NCBI RefSeq assembly: GCF_019458805.1 | Contig: NZ_JAIBOA010000009.1 | Coordinates: 186,001 to 250,000 of the forward strand | Direction: 5' to 3' | Length of the DNA: 64,000 nt | Source: Actinomadura parmotrematis | GTDB lineage: Bacteria; Actinomycetota; Actinomycetes; Streptosporangiales; Streptosporangiaceae | Shown here: positions 53,607 through 62,912 of the stretch, in pieces | Layout of the letters: each line of letters starts with the position of its first letter | How positions within the stretch are numbered: the first letter of the stretch is position 1 | Made by a program: the position numbers and the translations under genes | Notes under the pieces: model-generated | What the model was told of the DNA's origin: nothing | The model's database searches: none | Seen by the model: the letters and a program-made list of their open reading frames with translations, nothing else

Positions 53607-55046
53607 ATGACCGTGGAGATCGACGAGGTCGCGGCCAGGGTGGTCCGCACCTACTGGGCCCTGCTGCTGGCCGCACTGGTGCTCCCGGTGCTGGCCGTCG
53701 GCTGGGTCATGCACGGCCGGACGCCCCCCGAGGTCGCGCAGACCCGCGTCCAGGCGTCCTCGAACGCCGCCGACGCGGTCGCCGGGGACGCCGGCGTCGC
53801 CATCGTCGTCAGCCAGGTGAAGGCGTACGCCACCAGCCGCAACCTGCTCGACGGGGTGCTGCGCGACACCCGCCTGGACCGCGACCCGGTGAAGCTCGCC
53901 AAGAACATCTCGGTGACCGGGCTCGGCACCTCCACCGTCGTCGAGCTCAGCGTGAAGGACGCCGCCGGGCCCGCCGCCCGCACCCTCGCCGACGCGGTCG
54001 CCGCCGCCGTCGTCAAGGAGATCAACGACTCGAACCAGGGCGCCGCCAAGGCGCAGATCGCCGCCATCGACAAGCGCATCCGGACGCTGGAGGGGCGCCT
54101 CGGGCCGCTGTCGGAGCGGGCCGGCGCCGTCCCGCAGCCCGACATCGCCGCCGGCAACGAGCGCGAGCGGGTGCAGGCCGAGCTCACCGACCTGCGCACC
54201 AACCGGAGCGCGCTCGTCACCCAGCTCACCGCCGCGGGCAACGCGACCGTCGTGCAGCCCGCGGTGCTCCGGCCGAAGCAGAACCCGGTCGTGATGATGG
54301 CGGCGATCGCGGGCCTCGTCGGCCTGGTCGCGGGCATCCTCGTCGCGGTCGTGATCGAGATGTTCCGGCCGACGGTGCCGGGGCCGCAGCGGGTCGCCCG
54401 CAAGCTCGGCGTGCCGCTGCTCGGCTGGGCCGACCGGGGGGACGCCGAGCTCGCCGCGCTCGGCCGCCGCATCCGGCTCGCCGCCCGGCGCGCCGGCGTC
54501 GCGCAGGTCACCCTCACCGGGCCGGGCAGCGCGGCGCTGCCCGCCGACCTCGTCTCCAAGGTCGCCGCGGCGGTCTACGGCGACGACGCCAAGCTCGTCT
54601 CCGCCCGCCCGGTGAAGGGCACCGGCCCGGACGGCGACGGCGACGGTGGCGTCCGCACCGGCGGCGCCACCGACGAGAACGACGAGCCGACCGTCGTCAC
54701 CCCCGCGATCGGCTCCAACAGCGCCGGCTCCAACAGCGGCAAGCCGTCGCCCGGCAAGGGTCACGGCACGTCGGTGGTGCGGGCCGGGGCGCGCACCTCG
54801 CTGCTGAACGCCACGTCCGGGGCGGTCGCCGCCGCCGCCGACGCCCCGACCGCGCCGCAGCGCGCGGTCTGCCACGTGCACGCCTTCGAGGACCTCGACC
54901 TCGGCGCGGGCGAGCGGGTCGGGCTGGTCGCGGTGGCCGGCCCGGTCACCACGGTCGCCGGGCTCGACTCCGTCCGCGACCTGGTGGCCGCCTCCGGGTG
55001 GCCGCTGCTCGGGGTCATCGCCACCTCCCGCAAGATCAAGGGGTAA
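53607..55046 (+). CDS. Wzz-like polysaccharide co-polymerase (no kinase domain)
   Basis: A 479-residue membrane protein. TM1 (about 14-34) and TM2 (about 231-252, MMAAIAGLVGLVAGILVAVV) flank an outside helical domain, the Wzz/CpsC topology. The C-terminal cytoplasmic part lacks Walker motifs, so there is no attached BY-kinase. It is instead a Gly/Asn/Asp-rich linker and a small globular end. Wzz-type proteins set polymer chain length. It is the first gene of the operon. Confidence 0.85.
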   Translation: MTVEIDEVAARVVRTYWALLLAALVLPVLAVGWVMHGRTPPEVAQTRVQASSNAADAVAGDAGVAIVVSQVKAYATSRNLLDGVLRDTRLDRDPVKLAKNISVTGLGTSTVVELSVKDAAGPAARTLADAVAAAVVKEINDSNQGAAKAQIAAIDKRIRTLEGRLGPLSERAGAVPQPDIAAGNERERVQAELTDLRTNRSALVTQLTAAGNATVVQPAVLRPKQNPVVMMAAIAGLVGLVAGILVAVVIEMFRPTVPGPQRVARKLGVPLLGWADRGDAELAALGRRIRLAARRAGVAQVTLTGPGSAALPADLVSKVAAAVYGDDAKLVSARPVKGTGPDGDGDGGVRTGGATDENDEPTVVTPAIGSNSAGSNSGKPSPGKGHGTSVVRAGARTSLLNATSGAVAAAADAPTAPQRAVCHVHAFEDLDLGAGERVGLVAVAGPVTTVAGLDSVRDLVAASGWPLLGVIATSRKIKG

Positions 55047-55054
55047 CCGACGCA

Positions 55055-56197
55055 ATGAGCACCGTTCCGTTCAACGTGACCACCTTCGCGGGCGAGGCGT
55101 CCGACGCCGTGGTGAAGGTGCTGGACTCCGGCTGGGTCACCACCGGCCCGCAGACCGCCGGCTTCGAGCAGGACTTCGCCGACCACCTGGGCGCCGCGCA
55201 CGTCGTCGCGGTCGCCTCCTGCACGACCGCGCTGGAGCTCTGCCTGCGCGCGCTGGACCTGCCGCCGGGCTCGCCGGTGCTGACGCCGAGCCTGACGTTC
55301 TGCGGGGCGATCAACGCGATCCTGCACGCCGGGCACCGTCCCGTCCTCGTCGACATCGACGAGGACACGCTCGTGCCGGGCCCCGAGACGGTCGCCGCGG
55401 CGGCGGCGCGGGTGCGGCCCGCCGCGATGGTCGTGCAGAACCAGGGCGGCTACCCGGTGGACGTCCCCGCGCTCGCCGCGGCCGCCGGCCTCGACCGCAC
55501 GCGCGTCGTCGAGGACGCCGCGCACGGGCCGGGCGCCGGGCGGGACGGGCGGCACGTCGGCGCCGACTCGTTCGCGGCCTGCTTCAGCTTCTACGCCACC
55601 AAGAACATGCCGATCGGCGAGGGCGGCGCCGTCGCCACCAGCGACCAGGACTTCGCCGACCGGATCCGCGCGATGCGGCTGCACGGCATGAGCAAGGACT
55701 CCTGGCGCCGCTACCTGCCCGGCGGGTCGTGGCGCTACGACGTCCGGACCGTCGGCCTGAAGGCCAACATGACCGACATCCAGGCCGCGATCGGCCGCGC
55801 CCAGCTCACCGTCCTGCCCGAGTGGCAGCGGCGGCGCGGCGAGCTCGCCGCCCGCTACGACGCGCTGCTCGCCGGGCTGCCCGGCCTGGTGCTGCCGCAG
55901 CGCGGCCTGGACGGCGTCCAGCACGCCTGGCACCTCTACCAGGTGCGCGTCCCCGACCGCGACGCGATCATCGCGGAGCTGGACGCCGCCGGGGTGTCGA
56001 CGTCGGTCCACTTCATCCCGGCGAACCAGATGACCGCCTACCGGGAGATCCTCGGCGCCGAGGAGTGCGGCAGCGTGCCCGTCACCGACCGGGTCGGCGA
56101 GGAGTTGCTGTCGCTGCCGCTCTACCCGGCGCTGTCGGAGGACGCGCAGGAGCGCGTCGCCGCCGCTCTCGCCGCCGCCCTGCGGGCGCGGGGCTAG
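55055..56197 (+). CDS. DegT/DnrJ/EryC1/StrS-family sugar aminotransferase
   Basis: A 380-residue PLP enzyme from ATG 55055, 8 bases after the Wzz-like stop. The PLP lysine is K183 in FSFYATKNMPIGEGG, with GSTT-like SCTTALEL for cofactor phosphate and DAAHGPGA for the pyridine. It aminates a nucleotide-linked keto-sugar, so the polysaccharide likely carries an amino sugar. The partner 4-keto-sugar maker would be the next gene or lies outside. Confidence 0.92.
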   Translation: MSTVPFNVTTFAGEASDAVVKVLDSGWVTTGPQTAGFEQDFADHLGAAHVVAVASCTTALELCLRALDLPPGSPVLTPSLTFCGAINAILHAGHRPVLVDIDEDTLVPGPETVAAAAARVRPAAMVVQNQGGYPVDVPALAAAAGLDRTRVVEDAAHGPGAGRDGRHVGADSFAACFSFYATKNMPIGEGGAVATSDQDFADRIRAMRLHGMSKDSWRRYLPGGSWRYDVRTVGLKANMTDIQAAIGRAQLTVLPEWQRRRGELAARYDALLAGLPGLVLPQRGLDGVQHAWHLYQVRVPDRDAIIAELDAAGVSTSVHFIPANQMTAYREILGAEECGSVPVTDRVGEELLSLPLYPALSEDAQERVAAALAAALRARG

Positions 56198-56201
56198 CGA
56201 C

Positions 56202-57320
56202 ATGCGGTGGCTCCTGCGGCGGCGGCCGGCCCCCGCCCCGCCCCCCGCGCCGGCCGGCCCGCTGGCGGTGCTGATGGGGCGGGACGAGGTGGACGTCGCG
56301 GGGCGGCGGGGCCGGCACCTCGTCCGCGGGCGCCGGGTGCTGGTCACCGGCGCCTGCGGGACGATCGGGTCGGCGCTCAGCCACCGGCTGGAGCGGCTCG
56401 AACCGGCCGCGCTCTGCCTCGCCGACCGGGACGCCGTCGGCCTCGCCCGGCTCCGGCACGAGATGGCGGCCGGCGCCGGCGGCGGCCCGGTCGTGCTCGC
56501 CGAGACCGACGTGCGCGACCGCGCCCGCGTCGACGAGGTCTTCGACGACACCCGCCCCGAGCTGGTGTTCCACGCGGCCGGGCAGTACGGGCTCGGCCCC
56601 GTCGAGGCCGACCCGTGCCGCGGCGTCGCCACCAACGTCCTCGGCGCCCGGCACGTGCTGGACGGCGCGGTCCGCACCGGCGCGCACCGGCTGGTGCTGG
56701 TGTCCTCCGACCGGGCCGCCGAGCCGACGTCGGTGCTCGGCGCGACGATGCGGCTCGGCGAGCTGCTGCTGCACGCGGGCACCGGCGGGCCGACGTGCTT
56801 CGCCGCGGTGCGCGTCGGCGACGTCATCGCCTCGTCGGGCACGCTGCTGTCGGCGCTCGGCCGGTCCATCGCCGCCGGCGGCGCCGTCACCGTCGCCCAC
56901 CCGCAGGCGGCGCGGCACTTCATGACGGCCGAGGAGGCGGCGGGGCTGCTGCTGGAGGCGGCGGTCCTCGCCGAGGAGGCCGAGACGTTCGCGCTCGACA
57001 CCGGCCGCCCCGTCCCCGTCATCGAGCTCGTGCACCGCTACGCCGAGCAGCTCCGGCTGCCGGAGGTGACCATCCGGTTCAGCGGGCTCGGCCCCGGCGA
57101 GAAGCTCGCCGAGAAGGCGTTCGCCGACTCCGAGCGGCGGGTCCGCACCGCCCACCCCAAGATCTGGGCGACCCGCGCGACGCCGCCGCCCGCCGGCCTG
57201 CCGCCGCTGCTGGACGCGCTCGCGGCCGCCGCGCGCGCCGGCGACGACGCGCGGGTGCGGCTGCTGCTCCGCCGGCTGCTGCCCGAGTACCGGCCCGCGA
57301 GCCCTGTGAGGAAGCCATGA
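56202..57320 (+). CDS. CapD/FlaA1-like SDR with altered catalytic motif
   Basis: A 372-residue SDR of the polysaccharide-biosynthesis type: VTGACGTIGSALSHRLERL, DVRDRARVDEVF and VFHAAGQYGLGPVEADP. The expected catalytic block SDKA...NxYGATK reads SSDRAAEPTSVLGATMR. Thus the SDK Lys is R171, the Tyr position is Leu and the following Lys is M183. It lacks the N-terminal membrane domain of full CapD. It may be an inactive or repurposed dehydratase. It overlaps the glycosyltransferase by ATGA. Confidence 0.83.
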   Translation: MRWLLRRRPAPAPPPAPAGPLAVLMGRDEVDVAGRRGRHLVRGRRVLVTGACGTIGSALSHRLERLEPAALCLADRDAVGLARLRHEMAAGAGGGPVVLAETDVRDRARVDEVFDDTRPELVFHAAGQYGLGPVEADPCRGVATNVLGARHVLDGAVRTGAHRLVLVSSDRAAEPTSVLGATMRLGELLLHAGTGGPTCFAAVRVGDVIASSGTLLSALGRSIAAGGAVTVAHPQAARHFMTAEEAAGLLLEAAVLAEEAETFALDTGRPVPVIELVHRYAEQLRLPEVTIRFSGLGPGEKLAEKAFADSERRVRTAHPKIWATRATPPPAGLPPLLDALAAAARAGDDARVRLLLRRLLPEYRPASPVRKP

Positions 57321-58552
57321 GCACCGCCCCCCGCAAGCTCCGCGTCGCCACGGTGATCACGCGCTTCAACGGCGGCGCCGGGCAGGTCGCGCTGAACGGC
57401 GCGCTCGCCCTGGACCCCGGCGCCTACGAGCGGGCCGTCGTCACCGGCGGCGTCGGCATGGACTCGGTCGCCGGCGAGGGCGGCGGCGCGGACGTGCTGT
57501 ACGGGGAGGAGGCGGTCGCGAACGCCGCGACCGGCGACCTCACCCCGGCCGCGCACCGCGCCGGAATGGAGATCGTGCAGGTCCGGCCGCTCGTCCCGCA
57601 GATCGCGCCGCGCGACGACGTCGCCGCGCTCCGCACCCTCACCCGCGTCCTCGCCGAGGGCCGCTACGACGTGGTGCACACCCACAGCGCCAAGGGCGGC
57701 GTCATCGGGCGGGTCGCCGCGGCGCGCGCGGGCGTCCCGCGGATCGTGCACACCTGGCACGGGTTCCCGTTCCACGAGTTCCAGTCGGCGCTGCGGCGCC
57801 GCGCCTACATCCGGCTGGAGCGGGTCGCGGCCAAGCACACCGACGCGTTCCTCGCCATCGGGTCCGAGACGGTCACGACGGCGCTCCGCCTCGGCCTCAC
57901 CGGCCCCGAGCGGGTCCGGCTGTCGTGGCCGGCGGTGGACGTGGACGCCTACGCGACCGCGCCCGGCTCGCGGGCGCAGGCCCGACGCCGCCTGGACCTG
58001 CCGCTCGGCGTGAAGGTCGTCGGCTCGATCGGCCGGCTCACCTACCAGAAGGGCCCGGAGATCTTCGTCAAGGCTCTCGCCGCGCTGCCCGACGACGTGT
58101 TCGGGCTCTGGGTCGGCGGCGGCACCATGCTGGCCGAGCTGGAGAAGCTGACGGCGCGGCTCGGCCTCACCGAGCGGATGCGCTGGCTCGGGCACCGCGA
58201 CGACGTCGCCGACGTGCTGCCCGCCTTCGACGTGATGGCGATGGCGTCCCGCTGGGAGGGCCTGCCGTGCGTGCTCGTCGAGGCGATCGGCGCGGGCGTC
58301 CCGCTCATCGCGACGGCCGTCCCGTCCAACCAGGACCTGGTGCTCGCCGGGGAGACGGGCCTGCTCGTCCGCCCCGAGGACCCCGCGCAGCTGTCCGCCG
58401 CGATGGCGCACCTGCTGGACGATCCGGTCGCCGCGGCGCGGATGGCCGAGCGCGCCCGCGGCCGCGTCGGCGACTGGTTCTCCCCCGCGCACCTGGGCGT
58501 CCAGCTCGACGAGGTCTACCGCGGCACCTCGAAGCGGCCGTTCCGGCGATGA
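57317..58552 (+). CDS. GT4-family glycosyltransferase
   Basis: A 411-residue GT-B enzyme. The N-terminal domain begins VATVITRFNGGAG; the donor site has SIGRLTYQKGP and SRWEGLPCVLVEAIGAGVP (E-x7-E). It joins the preceding and following genes by ATGA overlaps. It adds a sugar to the lipid-linked repeat at the cytoplasmic face. The sugar is not predictable. Confidence 0.9.
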   Translation: MSTAPRKLRVATVITRFNGGAGQVALNGALALDPGAYERAVVTGGVGMDSVAGEGGGADVLYGEEAVANAATGDLTPAAHRAGMEIVQVRPLVPQIAPRDDVAALRTLTRVLAEGRYDVVHTHSAKGGVIGRVAAARAGVPRIVHTWHGFPFHEFQSALRRRAYIRLERVAAKHTDAFLAIGSETVTTALRLGLTGPERVRLSWPAVDVDAYATAPGSRAQARRRLDLPLGVKVVGSIGRLTYQKGPEIFVKALAALPDDVFGLWVGGGTMLAELEKLTARLGLTERMRWLGHRDDVADVLPAFDVMAMASRWEGLPCVLVEAIGAGVPLIATAVPSNQDLVLAGETGLLVRPEDPAQLSAAMAHLLDDPVAAARMAERARGRVGDWFSPAHLGVQLDEVYRGTSKRPFRR

Positions 58553-59877
58553 CGGCGACCCGGGCCCCCGAGGCGGCGGCGGAGACGGACGCGCCGCCGC
58601 TGAAGCGGCGCTGGCCGCTCACCGCGCTGGCGCTCGTCTTCGGCATCGCGTCGCTGCCGATGCTGATGCCCGCCGGGATCGGCCCCGGCCCCGGCAACAC
58701 CGGCCTGCCCGACGTCGCCCTGGTCGCCGTCACCTTCGTGACGCTGCTCTGGGCGGCGACGCGGCGGCAGGCGGTGCACTGGCCGTTCCTCGTCCCGACC
58801 CTGCTGACGATCATCGCGGGCGGCATCGCCGCGATCGTCAACGACGCGGGCGCGCTCACCCTGGTCAAGGACCTGTTCGTGCTGCTGTGGGCGGTCAGCA
58901 TCGCCAACCTCGGCCGCGACCCCGGCCTGCTGCGCGTCGCCCTGCGCGCCTGGGTGTACATCGGCACGTTCTACGCCGCCGCCATGATCGCGGGGTTCGT
59001 CCTCGGCATCGAGGACCTGTCGGGCAAGCAGCTCGACGGCGACCGCGCGCAGTTCACCTTCGGCGACGCCAACTACGCCTCCAACTGGTTCATCTGCGTG
59101 CTCTTCGTCGCCCGCGCCGCGCGGGTGCCGTCCCGCACCGGCGCGCGGTGGGCGGTGTGCGGGGTGCTGCTGGCCGCCGAGATCCTGACCGGGTCGAACG
59201 GCGGCGCGCTCGCCCTCGGCGTCGCGGTCGTCCTCGGGTACCTGTTCCGGCTGTTCCGCGAGGGCAAGGCGCACCACGCCATCGCCGCCGGGACGCTCGC
59301 GGCGCTCGTCGGCGGCGCGGGCGTCGCGGCGCTGACGGTCGTGAACGTCCAGCCCGTGCTGGACCAGGCCAGCGCGATGTCGCCGATCCTGCGCGACTCG
59401 ATCGGCCGCACGACCGGGGAGAGCACCGAGTCGCGGTCGTCGGTGCTGAACAGCACCATCAAGATGCTCAAGGAGCAGGAGCATCCGTGGGGCATCGGCC
59501 CCGGGCAGACCGAGACGGCCATGCGCGCCGGCCAGGAGAGCTACGTCCGCGAGGCCCACAACGACTACATCGCCGCCGTCCTGGAGCGCGGCTTCCTCGG
59601 CGGGATCGCGCTGATCGTGCTGCTGTTCACGCTGCTGCTGAAATGCGTCCGCATCGCCCGCCGGGACGCGCTGACCCCCGAGTACGCCGCGCTCGTCCCG
59701 CGCCCCGAGCTGTTCGGCGCGCTGGTGGCGGTGTTCCTGGTGTCCGGCCTGTTCTACGAGACCCTGCACTACCGGCACGGCTGGGCCCTCTTCGGCCTGA
59801 TCGCCGCACTCGACCTGTTCGGCAGGCGCGAGTCGCCCGCGCAGACGCGGGAGACCCGAGAAGGTGAAGCCGCATGA
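58549..59877 (+). CDS. O-antigen ligase/polymerase-type membrane protein (Wzy/WaaL-like)
   Basis: A 442-residue protein with about ten TM helices and a large outside loop (about 260-340) holding PWGIGPGQTET and REAHNDYIAAVLERG, the Wzy_C/WaaL pattern. LTGSNGGALALGVAVVLGYL precedes it. It joins repeat units or transfers the polymer outside the membrane. It is coupled by ATGA to both neighbours. Polymerase is the likelier role next to a flippase and Wzz-like protein. Confidence 0.87.
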   Translation: MTATRAPEAAAETDAPPLKRRWPLTALALVFGIASLPMLMPAGIGPGPGNTGLPDVALVAVTFVTLLWAATRRQAVHWPFLVPTLLTIIAGGIAAIVNDAGALTLVKDLFVLLWAVSIANLGRDPGLLRVALRAWVYIGTFYAAAMIAGFVLGIEDLSGKQLDGDRAQFTFGDANYASNWFICVLFVARAARVPSRTGARWAVCGVLLAAEILTGSNGGALALGVAVVLGYLFRLFREGKAHHAIAAGTLAALVGGAGVAALTVVNVQPVLDQASAMSPILRDSIGRTTGESTESRSSVLNSTIKMLKEQEHPWGIGPGQTETAMRAGQESYVREAHNDYIAAVLERGFLGGIALIVLLFTLLLKCVRIARRDALTPEYAALVPRPELFGALVAVFLVSGLFYETLHYRHGWALFGLIAALDLFGRRESPAQTRETREGEAA

Positions 59878-61187
59878 CCGAGACGCAACGGCCCGACGCC
59901 CCCGCCGAGCAGTCCGCCCCCAACCTGCGCAACCGGCTGGTGGCGCTCGTCGCCGGGAACATGGCCGGGCGGATCGGCGCGCTCGCCTCGCTCGGGATCG
60001 CGACGGTGCTCGTCGCGCGGATCGGCGGCCCGAAGCTCGTCGGCGCGTTCACGCTGGTGCGGATCCTGCCCGGCCTCGTCTGCCAGCTCTCCAACGCCGG
60101 GCTCCCGGGCGCCGCGCCGTTCTTCCTGGCCGGAGCGGAGTTCGACCAGCGGCGCGTCCGGCCCACCCTGGTGTGGATCACCGCCGGCGGGGCGGTGCTC
60201 GGCGCGCTCGCCTGGCTCGCCCTCAGCCCCGCCCTCTACCTGCTGTTCTTCAAGTCGTTCGGGTTCTGGATCGCGCTCGCCGCCGCCGCGCCCGCCTTCA
60301 CCCAGGGGTTCGTGTCGGTCGGCAAGGGCCTCCTGCAGGGCACCGACGACCTGCGCGGCGCCGCCCTCGCCATCGCCGTCGAGGAGTTCGTCTTCCTGCC
60401 GATCTACCTGGCGCTGCTGCTCGGCTGGTACGGGCCGGGCGCGCTCGTCGCCGGCCTCGTCCTCGCCGACGTCGCCGCCACCGCGTGGATCGCGGCCCGG
60501 CTGCGGCGGCGCGGCTTCTTCGCCGGCTGGGGCCGCCCCGACGCCCGCCTCGGCCGCCGCATCGCCGCCTACGGGATGCGCGGCCAGCTCGGCCAGCTCG
60601 TGGACCTGCTGAACCTGCGCCTGGACGTGGCGTTCCTCGGCGCGATGGCCGGACCGGCCGTCCTCGGCGTCTACACGGTGGCCAGCAAGTTCGCCGAGCT
60701 CGTCCAGCTCCCCGGCCTCGCCGTCAACTACGTCCTCTACCCCGACTTCGCCAAGGAGGACCGGCGGACCGCCGGCGACCGCACGGCCCGCCTGATCCTG
60801 CCCGCCCTCGCGGTGTCGGCGGCGAGCGCGGTGCCGCTCGCGCTGCTCACCGGGACGGTGCTGCCGCTGGTGTTCGGCGACGCCTTCGACGGCGCCCGCA
60901 CCCCCACCTACCTGCTCCTCGTCGGCCTCGTCACGTTCGGGGTGTCCGGCCTGGTCATGGCCTACCTGTACGGGGTCGGGCGGCCGGGCCTGACCTCGCT
61001 CGGCCAGGCCGCCGGGCTCCTCGTGACGGTCGCGCTGGACCTCGCCCTCATCCCCCGCTTCGGCGCGACCGGCGCCGCGCTCGCCTCCGTGGCCTCCTAC
61101 TACACCACCACCCTCGTCCTCCTGCTCTTCTTCACGCGGCTCAGAAGGCGGTTCCGTCATGACGACCGACAGGTCCGACAGGGATGA
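59874..61187 (+). CDS. Wzx-type polysaccharide flippase
   Basis: A 437-residue protein with about twelve TM segments of the MOP/polysaccharide-export superfamily. Features include LVALVAGNMAGRIGALASLG, NLRLDVAFLGAMAGPAVLGV and FGATGAALASVASYYTTTLV. It moves the lipid-linked repeat outward. The 3' end overlaps the phosphoglycosyl-transferase gene by 29 bases. Confidence 0.9.
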   Translation: MTETQRPDAPAEQSAPNLRNRLVALVAGNMAGRIGALASLGIATVLVARIGGPKLVGAFTLVRILPGLVCQLSNAGLPGAAPFFLAGAEFDQRRVRPTLVWITAGGAVLGALAWLALSPALYLLFFKSFGFWIALAAAAPAFTQGFVSVGKGLLQGTDDLRGAALAIAVEEFVFLPIYLALLLGWYGPGALVAGLVLADVAATAWIAARLRRRGFFAGWGRPDARLGRRIAAYGMRGQLGQLVDLLNLRLDVAFLGAMAGPAVLGVYTVASKFAELVQLPGLAVNYVLYPDFAKEDRRTAGDRTARLILPALAVSAASAVPLALLTGTVLPLVFGDAFDGARTPTYLLLVGLVTFGVSGLVMAYLYGVGRPGLTSLGQAAGLLVTVALDLALIPRFGATGAALASVASYYTTTLVLLLFFTRLRRRFRHDDRQVRQG

Positions 61188-61947
61188 CCTGGAGACCCGG
61201 CCGATCGACCCGTCCGACGGCGTGCCGCCCTCGGCGGCGCGGCGGGCGCTCGACGTGGCGGGCGCGCTCGCCGGCCTCGCCGCGCTCTGCGTCCCGCTGC
61301 TGCTGATCTGGCTGACGGTGCGGCTGACCAGCCGGGGGCCCGGGATCTTCCGGCAGGTCCGCGTCGGGCAGGGCGGCCGGCCGTTCGTCATGTACAAGTT
61401 CCGCACCATGCGCCAGGGCGTCGGCGGCCTCACCGTCACCGCCAACCGCGACCCGCGCCTCACCCGCGCCGGCGCGGTGCTGCGCCGCTGGTCGCTGGAC
61501 GAGCTGCCGCAGCTCGCCAACGTCCTGCGCGGCACGATGACGCTCGTCGGGCCGCGCCCGGAGACCTACGACCTGGCGGTGCACTACGACGCGCGCTCGC
61601 GCTGGGTGTTCGACCACCGGCCCGGCCTCACCGGCGTGTCCGAGGTGCGGTTCCGCGACTTCGACGTCCTCGGCCCCGGCGAGGAGGTCGACCTCGTCAA
61701 CTACATCGAGCGGATCGTCCCGGCGCGCGTCGCGGTGGACGCCGTCTACCTGCGCGACCCGTCGATGCGCGCGACGCTGCGGGCGCTCTGGGACACCGTC
61801 AAGCACATGCTCGGCATGACGGTGCCGCCGCTTCAGGTCGCGGCGGACGGCAGCGTCCGCGAGGGCGACTCCTCGCACGCCCCCGACGGCGGCCTGTCGG
61901 TGCCCGCGCGCAAGGAGCGCGCCGGGGAGCCCGGTTCGGCGGCGTGA
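61159..61947 (+). CDS. Sugar transferase (initiating phosphoglycosyl transferase)
   Basis: A 262-residue monotopic PGT with a re-entrant hydrophobic helix (about 33-52, ALAGLAALCVPLLLIWLTVR). The catalytic core reads FRQVRVGQ, MYKFRTM and SLDELPQLANVLRGTMTLVG. It loads the first sugar phosphate on undecaprenyl phosphate to start the repeat. The C terminus is a disordered tail. It overlaps the last gene by GTGA. Confidence 0.92.
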   Translation: MTTDRSDRDDLETRPIDPSDGVPPSAARRALDVAGALAGLAALCVPLLLIWLTVRLTSRGPGIFRQVRVGQGGRPFVMYKFRTMRQGVGGLTVTANRDPRLTRAGAVLRRWSLDELPQLANVLRGTMTLVGPRPETYDLAVHYDARSRWVFDHRPGLTGVSEVRFRDFDVLGPGEEVDLVNYIERIVPARVAVDAVYLRDPSMRATLRALWDTVKHMLGMTVPPLQVAADGSVREGDSSHAPDGGLSVPARKERAGEPGSAA

Positions 61948-62867
61948 CCGTGGACGCCCGGATGAAGGCCGCGGCGGTCGTCGCCGCGCTCGCGCTCGCC
62001 GCCGGGGTCGTGTTCTGGGCGCAGCGCGGCGCGGGCGGCGACGCCCCCTACCGCGGGCCGCTCGCCACGCCCGGCACGGCGCCGGCGGAGGCGCCCGCGA
62101 CCCGCCACATCGCCCTCAACACCCAGCCGTCGGACTACCCGAGGCTCCGCGCGCTCGGCTACGACCTGGTGGACGTCAAGCCCGACCCGGCGCTGGTGGA
62201 CGCGATCCCCGCCGGGATGCGGGGCCTCATGTGGGTCGGCAACTTCACCTGCGGCGCCTTCGAGCTCGACTACACCGCGTTCACCGAGGCCGTCCGGCGC
62301 CTCGCGCGCGACCCCAGGGTGTACGGCTGGTACCTGTCGGACGAGCCGAACCCCCGCGAGTGCCCCGGCATCGCCGCCGAGATCCGCAGGCGGGCCGACT
62401 TCATCCGCGCCCACGCGCCCGGCCAGGTGTCGTTCGTGTCGCTCACCGACTGGCCCATGAAGCCCGTCGCCCCGAAGCGCACCCACGTCGACCTCGTCGG
62501 CCTGGACCCCTACCCCTGCAAGGGCGGCACGAAGGCCGGGAAGGAGTGCAACATCGACGCCGTCGACCGGATGGTGCGGATGGCCGACGAGGCGGGCGTC
62601 CCGCGCCGCTCGGTCGTCCCGGTGTTCCAGACGTTCGGGCAGTCCTGCTCGGGCGGCGAGCGCGAGTACTGGCTGCCGACCGTCCCGCAGCTCCGGGCGA
62701 TCCTCGCGCGCTGGGACCGGCTCGTGCCCCGGCCGCCGTTCGACATCTCCTACTCCTGGGGCCACCAGGGCGAGTGGGCGTGCCCGACGCTCGCCGACGC
62801 CGACGGGTCCGGCGGCCGCCCCGACCTGCAGTCGGTGTTCAAGGAGCGGCACGCCGCACGGCGCTGA
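61944..62867 (+). CDS. Secreted or membrane-anchored TIM-barrel glycosidase-like protein
   Basis: A 307-residue protein from GTG 61944 with one N-terminal hydrophobic helix (AAAVVAALALAAGVVFWA). The rest reads as a beta/alpha barrel: YDLVDVKPD, GLMWVGNFTCGAFE, VYGWYLSDEPNPREC with a probable acid in DEP, LVGLDPYPC and VPVFQTFGQSC. The motif layout resembles glycoside hydrolase superfamily proteins, but I cannot name the family. As last gene of the operon it could trim or release the polymer. Confidence 0.7.
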   Translation: MTVDARMKAAAVVAALALAAGVVFWAQRGAGGDAPYRGPLATPGTAPAEAPATRHIALNTQPSDYPRLRALGYDLVDVKPDPALVDAIPAGMRGLMWVGNFTCGAFELDYTAFTEAVRRLARDPRVYGWYLSDEPNPRECPGIAAEIRRRADFIRAHAPGQVSFVSLTDWPMKPVAPKRTHVDLVGLDPYPCKGGTKAGKECNIDAVDRMVRMADEAGVPRRSVVPVFQTFGQSCSGGEREYWLPTVPQLRAILARWDRLVPRPPFDISYSWGHQGEWACPTLADADGSGGRPDLQSVFKERHAARR

Positions 62868-62909
62868 CGCCGGCGGCCCCCTCCCCGGAAGGAGGGGGCC
62901 GCCGGCGTC
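62866..62909. terminator. Bidirectional hairpin closing the polysaccharide operon
   Basis: Arms 62866-62884 and 62891-62909 are a perfect 19-bp stem with a 6-base loop (62885-62890). It begins in the stop codon of the glycosidase-like gene and ends 4 bases from the stop of the convergent Rieske gene. It has no T-tract, as is common in high-GC actinomycetes. Confidence 0.85.
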
Positions 62910-62912
62910 CCG

